Below are positions 6,201-8,906 of a stretch of 8,906 nt of DNA, in pieces (the first letter of the stretch is position 1; each line of letters opens with the position of its first letter). The position numbers were made by a program, and so were the translations under genes. The notes under the pieces were generated by a model. That model was not told the origin of the DNA. It ran no database searches and worked only from the letters and a program-made list of their open reading frames with translations. The stretch covers positions 1 through 8,906 of the forward strand of contig JALSGY010000482.1 of NCBI GenBank assembly GCA_026982515.1. The letters run 5' to 3'. This DNA comes from Paracoccaceae bacterium (lineage in GTDB: Bacteria; Pseudomonadota; Alphaproteobacteria; Rhodobacterales; Rhodobacteraceae).

Positions 6201-7627
6201 CCACCATCACGCCGGATGATCTGGTCGCAGGCAACGGCGAGGACATCGAGCGCAGCCGCGGCCAGGAGACCGAGCTTCCGCAGGTCCTGCGCTGGAGCGT
6301 CGCGCGCGCCGACGAGGGCTATGACAGCGCCCTCGTCGAGGCCCGCCGCATCACCACCGGCGCGGTGCGCGTCAGCGCCGAGAGCTTCCCCGTGGCCGTC
6401 GCGCCCGAAGATGCCGAGCGTCGTTGCCGCCGGGCGCTGATGGAGGCGTGGACGGGACGCGAGAGGGCGAGCTTCACCCTGCCGCCCTCGCGCCTCGCGC
6501 TCGATCCGGGCGATGTGGTGTCGTTCACCGACGGCACTGCCACCGAGTTCCGCCTCACCCGCATTGCCGACGGGCTCGCCCGCCGCATCGAGGCGATCCG
6601 GCAGGACCGCGAGGTCCATGACCTGCCGCCGGGGGCGCAGCGCGCAGCGGCGGTGGCCCGCTCCGTGCCACTCGGCGCGCCCGAGGTGGCCATCCTCGAC
6701 CTGCCGCAACTCACCAGCACCCACACGCCACCTCGGCCGCTCATTGCCGTCGATGCCGATTCCTGGCCGGGAACGGTCGCGGTGCTGCGCAGTCCCGAGA
6801 CTTCGGGCTGGGCGAGCTTCGCCACGATCACCCGTCGGGCGCGGATCGGAACGCTGGTCAGCGATTTGCCCACCGGACCAACATGGCGCTGGGATCGTGG
6901 GGCGGTGCTGGAGATCGACCTCCCCTGGGGGCAACTCGAAAGCGTCACTGATCTGCAGCTCTTTGCCGGGGCCAACGCCTTCGCCGTCGAAAGCGCCCCC
7001 GGAAGCTGGGAAATCCTGCAGGCCCGCGACGTGGCGCTGGTCGCCCCCGGCCGCTATCGCCTGACCACGCTCCTGCGTGGGCAGCGGGGCACGGAAGCCG
7101 CGATTGGCAACCCAGCCCCGACAGGGGCGCGGGTCGTGGTGCTCGATGCGGCCGTCACCGAACTGCCCTTCACTGCGGGCGAGATCGGCTTGCCATGGAA
7201 CCTCGCCGTGGGGCCGGCCACCCGGCCCGTGTCGGACCCGAGTTATACAACGCTGTCGCTCACGTCATCGGGCGCCTCGCTCCGGCCCTTCGCGCCCGTG
7301 CATCTCGGGGCGAAGGCCGAGCCCACGGGCGACATCACCCTCGCCTGGACCCGCCGCTCCCGCGAGCCGGCCGCTGACAGCTGGGAGGCGACCGAGGTGC
7401 CGCTCCTCGACCAGCCGGAGGCCTGGGCGATCGACATTCTCGACGGCGCGACCGTGAAGCGGACGCTGACGGCGGGAACAACAACGACCACGTACAGCAC
7501 CGCCGACCAGATCGCCGACTGGGGCGCAACGCTCGCGCCGGGTGCCGCGATGACCATTCGCGTGGCCCAGATCTCGCCCTCGCTCGGCCGGGGCATGCCT
7601 GCCGAGACCACCCTCTCCATCACATGA
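3203..7627 (+). CDS. Long tail-tip (megatron-like) protein with GTA TIM-barrel domain, GTA gene 15-like
   Basis: Protein of 1474 residues forming the bulk of the tail tip and host-contact structure. Order: a Gly/Ala-rich hydrophobic N-terminus (1-48, many GxxxG steps); a conserved tail region with a glycine-rich loop GGGKGGGPK (103-111) and EYSYSASFAVALCEGPITGI (about 116-135); a glycoside-hydrolase-like TIM barrel (about 395-640 and 804-960) with E472 in GSELRG and E816 in FTEFG as candidate acid residues; a Phage-tail_3-type region (about 1010-1180, including LPPSRLALDPGDVVSF); and beta-rich C-terminal domains to 1474. The barrel is interrupted by an extra domain at about 640-803. Relatives without it are roughly 1300 residues long, which accounts for the length. 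GGAGG at 3193-3197 lies 5 bases before the ATG, which overlaps the peptidase stop. Its role follows from the R. capsulatus GTA megatron; whether the barrel cleaves sugars is unproven. Confidence 0.93.
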   Translation: MATLVLGLAGQAIGASIGGGILGISAATIGGAIGTMAGSVVDSWIVGSLQPDQRYEGARLDSLRVTSATEGTTIPRLFGRMRLGGNILWATDFTEHVNTITQGGGKGGGPKVTTTEYSYSASFAVALCEGPITGIGRIWADGELLDTSTVTWRWYPGDEAQVADPWIAAKMGAEGAPAYRGTAYVVFEELDLTPFGNRIPQLSFEVFRPLADPDTAEGAIRAVTMIPGAGEFVYATEPVMRTEGAKTTPENVHAETDRADFLVSLDRLEALAPGVESVSLVVAWFGDDLRAGNCAIRPGVETTTKTTTPQVWQVNGVDRASAHLVSTDAEGRPVYGGTPSDAAVVQAIRELKARGYRVTFYPFLLMDVPEGNTLPDPYSDNAATIGQPALPWRGRITCSPAAGFAGTVDKTATAASQVAAFFGNAQISDFAVSGETVSWTGGADWGWRRMILHYAHLCAAAGGVDAFLIGSELRGLTTIRDSATSYPAVAQLQSLAADVRAILGAGTKISYAADWSEYFGHQPSDGSGDVLFHLDPLWADGNVDFIGIDNYMPLSDWRDGFEHVDAQAGWPAIYDRSYLQASIAGGEGFDWFYESDADRDAQNRTPITDGFYNEPWTFRFKDIRNWWSNPHHDRPGGVRTGFFANAADVASYDPNPSTVAITPTTGTFGPFGSPARIASDGATWHGATPGYQTLAAGDRVRITAFVAPGTSGEFALYFALGTGAEHASYFGATGGWESTAPGAHTIDATSQAEVSPGLWKITLEVTAGIPGSAGFRIGPRSATLGEDIVVHGVEVLPVGQSTTGWIPQSKPIRFTEFGCPAIDRGTNQPNVFYDPKSSESAAPYFSRGWRDDAIQRACLEATVLYWADPVNNPVSSPTGLPMIDTSECAAWTWDARPHPFFPALTDVWSDGANWQLGHWLTGRLGAVSLAALVRHLCLAAGMDAAHIDVSGLWGAVEGLMIPAIESPRTTISMLARHFGFDAVESEGVIRFRMRGTAPVATITPDDLVAGNGEDIERSRGQETELPQVLRWSVARADEGYDSALVEARRITTGAVRVSAESFPVAVAPEDAERRCRRALMEAWTGRERASFTLPPSRLALDPGDVVSFTDGTATEFRLTRIADGLARRIEAIRQDREVHDLPPGAQRAAAVARSVPLGAPEVAILDLPQLTSTHTPPRPLIAVDADSWPGTVAVLRSPETSGWASFATITRRARIGTLVSDLPTGPTWRWDRGAVLEIDLPWGQLESVTDLQLFAGANAFAVESAPGSWEILQARDVALVAPGRYRLTTLLRGQRGTEAAIGNPAPTGARVVVLDAAVTELPFTAGEIGLPWNLAVGPATRPVSDPSYTTLSLTSSGASLRPFAPVHLGAKAEPTGDITLAWTRRSREPAADSWEATEVPLLDQPEAWAIDILDGATVKRTLTAGTTTTTYSTADQIADWGATLAPGAAMTIRVAQISPSLGRGMPAETTLSIT
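5120..5611 (+). other. Beta-rich domain inserted in the TIM barrel of the long tail protein
   Basis: Residues about 640-803 of the long tail protein. In relatives as I remember them, the motif HHDRPGGVR runs almost directly into W-x-P-x-SKPI-x-FTE-x-GCPA; here about 160 residues separate the two. The segment is rich in Gly, Thr, Ser and alternating hydrophobic residues (for example RVRITAFVAPG, GEFALYFALG, GLWKITLEVTAG), as expected for a jelly-roll or carbohydrate-binding-module-like beta sandwich like those in phage fibres. A sugar-binding role is inference. Borders are approximate. Confidence 0.6.
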
Positions 7628-7634
7628 GGCTCCC

Positions 7635-8705
7635 ATGACCACCCCGAACATCTCTCTCCCCTACATCGCCTCCGCGCAGGCGCAGAAGCACGTCACCCAC
7701 AACGCAGCGCTCGATCTGCTCGATGGCCTCGTGCAGCTTTCCGTGAAGGACCGGAATCTCGCCGCGCCACCGGTCAGCCCCGCCGAGGGAGACCGCTACA
7801 TCGTCGCCGCCGGTGCCACAGGCGCATGGGCCGGCTGGGACGGCGACGTGGCGCTGTTTTCGGGTGGCGCATGGCTGCGACTGTCCCCGCAATCGGGCTG
7901 GCGGGTCTGGGTCGAGGACGAGGCGGTTCTGCTGGTCTTCGATGGCGCGACATGGATCGGCGTGACACCGGATGCCCTGCAAGACCTGACCCGGCTGGGT
8001 CTTGGCACCACCGCCGATGCCGCCAACCCATTCGCGGCCAAGCTGAACGGGGCGCTCTGGACCGCACTCACGGCGGCCGAAGGCGGCAACGGCGATCTGC
8101 GTCTCACCCTCAACAAGGAAAATACCGCCGGCGTTCTGTCATTCCTGCTTCAGTCGGGGTTTTCCGGCCGGGCCGAGCTTGGCCTCATCGGGTCCGACGA
8201 CCTGACCCTGAAGGTGAGCCCCGACGGCACAGCCTGGCTTGATGCAGTCTCTGTCGACCGTGCCACCGGCATCGCCGACCAGCCCCGACTGCCACGGTTC
8301 AAGGCCTATACGAACTACGACAACTACGTCGCGCTCACCACCTGGACGAAGATCGGCATCAACACGGTCGAGGCCAATGACCAGGGCGCCTTCGACCCCG
8401 CAACCAATCTCTTCACTGCGCCGGTTGCCGGCACCTACCTCTTCGGCGCGAGCCTGCTTTACAAGGTGAATTCGAGCACCTCGGCCCGGATGCGGGGGCG
8501 TCTCGTCCTGAACGGCACGACCGAAATCCGGGGCTCGTTCGGCGAGGTGTCCAGTTCGCACAAGTCGCTCGCCACCGCGCTCTGGCTGCAAACCATGGTG
8601 CCGCTGGCCGCCGGCGATACCGTTGAATTGCAGGGGTATTTCCGCGCGGCGGACGGGTATTTTGCGGCGGATCATACGACGTTCTGGGGTGCGAAGGTGG
8701 GGTGA
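7635..8705 (+). CDS. DUF2793 tail-fibre-like protein with C1q-like C-terminal domain
   Basis: Protein of 356 residues. The N-terminal part (about 1-115) is DUF2793: TTPNISLPYIASAQAQKHVT, NAALDLLDGLVQLSV, then SPAEGDRYIVA and AGWDGDVALFSGGAW, ending WVEDEAVLLVFDG. This domain is frequent at the N-terminus of alphaproteobacterial phage and GTA tail fibres, where it probably attaches to the tail. A middle region (about 116-215) carries repeated Asp/Gly turns. The C-terminal part (about 222-356) looks like a C1q/TNF-type jelly roll: FTAPVAGTYLFGASLLY, then RMRGRLVLNGTTEIRG, VPLAAGDTVELQGYF and a terminal TTFWGAKVG. Such domains usually form trimers and act in binding. GAGG at 7626-7629, over the upstream stop, lies 5 bases before the ATG. 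It is the last gene of the + strand operon and the best candidate for a host-range determinant. Confidence 0.88.
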   Translation: MTTPNISLPYIASAQAQKHVTHNAALDLLDGLVQLSVKDRNLAAPPVSPAEGDRYIVAAGATGAWAGWDGDVALFSGGAWLRLSPQSGWRVWVEDEAVLLVFDGATWIGVTPDALQDLTRLGLGTTADAANPFAAKLNGALWTALTAAEGGNGDLRLTLNKENTAGVLSFLLQSGFSGRAELGLIGSDDLTLKVSPDGTAWLDAVSVDRATGIADQPRLPRFKAYTNYDNYVALTTWTKIGINTVEANDQGAFDPATNLFTAPVAGTYLFGASLLYKVNSSTSARMRGRLVLNGTTEIRGSFGEVSSSHKSLATALWLQTMVPLAAGDTVELQGYFRAADGYFAADHTTFWGAKVG

Positions 8706-8748
8706 AGCTTTGCCGAAACGGGTCGGACCTTGGGCGCAATCGGTGACG
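8706..8748. other. 43-bp convergent junction without a clear terminator
   Basis: This gap separates the end of the + strand tail operon from a converging minus-strand gene. A small stem CCGA/TCGG (8713-8716 with 8723-8726) is present, but it is weak and no T-run follows on either strand, so I do not call an intrinsic terminator. Confidence 0.5.
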
Positions 8749-8906
8749 TCAAGCCTGATCAGACATGCCACCCGTCGCGTCTTGGCTTGCCTCCCAGTCC
8801 GCGTATGTCTGACCATCCGGCAGTTTCCAGAGAATGCGTCCGTTTGCGCTCGCGCCGATCACGGTGGCGGCTGCAGCCGAGGCTGAGGAAAAACTGTAAT
8901 CGCTGG
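8749..8906 (-). CDS. Partial gene, C-terminus of a DUF4357-domain protein
   Basis: Minus-strand frame open from the window edge (8906) to a TGA at 8749-8751, giving the last 51 residues. It reads SDYSFSSASAAAA, then TVIGASANGRILWKLPDG, QTYADWEASQDA and a short tail MSDQA. The pattern FSSxSAAAxxVxGxSANGRxxWK, followed by a DG turn and a W-E ending, is the core of DUF4357, a small domain often found at the C-terminus of GIY-YIG-type nuclease proteins, restriction-modification-associated proteins and other accessory proteins. The N-terminal part, which would tell the function, lies outside the window. It converges on the tail operon and is therefore a separate transcription unit: a prophage accessory gene or flanking host gene. 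Base composition is somewhat less GC-rich than the tail genes. Confidence 0.72.
   Translation of the reverse strand, partial: SDYSFSSASAAAATVIGASANGRILWKLPDGQTYADWEASQDATGGMSDQA

Noticed and set aside
5219..6934. Long open frame on the minus strand (571 codons)
   Set aside because: Same reason: antisense shadow of the tail gene, without motifs or a sensible ribosome site, and conflicting with strong conservation of the + strand frame.
8713..8726. Possible terminator stem CCGA/TCGG after the last tail gene
   Set aside because: Only 4 base pairs with a 6-base loop and no T-run; too weak to call.
8139..8816. Minus-strand frame of 225 codons across the end of the DUF2793 gene
   Set aside because: It is antisense to the C1q-like domain and overlaps, in another frame, the minus-strand frame that shows the DUF4357 pattern.

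Overview
The window reads as the late end of a siphophage-type prophage, or of a gene-transfer-agent-like (GTA-like) tail cluster, from a high-GC alphaproteobacterium, most likely of the Rhodobacterales (Rhodobacter/Paracoccus group). This rests on the G+C content (about two thirds by eye), strong GC third-position codon use, and a tail-tip gene order (DUF2163 hub, NlpC/P60 peptidase, very long TIM-barrel tail protein) that matches genes 13-14-15 of the Rhodobacter capsulatus GTA. The assignment comes from remembered family features; no search was run.

Layout. Positions 10-1822 hold a compact lysis cassette: a three-helix holin-like protein, a 43-residue one-helix protein (too short for routine ORF calling), a GH24 endolysin with an intact Glu/Asp/Thr catalytic triad, a 76-residue two-helix protein, a short DUF3789-like membrane peptide, and an Rz-like/Rz1-like spanin pair in overlapping frames. 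Positions 1819-7627 hold the tail-tip genes. Positions 7635-8705 encode a DUF2793 protein with a C1q-like C-terminal domain, probably a tail fibre or receptor-binding protein. All these genes are on the + strand and nearly all abut or overlap at ATGA/GTGA/TGATG junctions, so they are probably one operon with translational coupling. At 8749-8906 the tail end of a convergent minus-strand gene (DUF4357-type C-terminus) enters the window and marks the edge of the late operon.

How the genes work together. Holin, endolysin and spanins would open the inner membrane, peptidoglycan and outer membrane at the end of the cycle. Hub, peptidase and the long tail protein form the tail tip that crosses the envelope of the next cell, and the DUF2793/C1q protein probably contacts the surface. 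The lysis cassette is coupled directly to the hub gene.

Most of the content belongs to known families. The points most worth a second look are: two perfect back-to-back hairpins that sit, in frame, in the first codons of the peptidase gene; an extra beta-rich domain of about 160 residues spliced into the TIM barrel of the long tail protein; the three-frame nesting in the spanin region; and a cleanly amphipathic, cationic C-terminal helix on the endolysin. No tRNA, rRNA, CRISPR array, insertion sequence, integrase or clear attachment site was seen.
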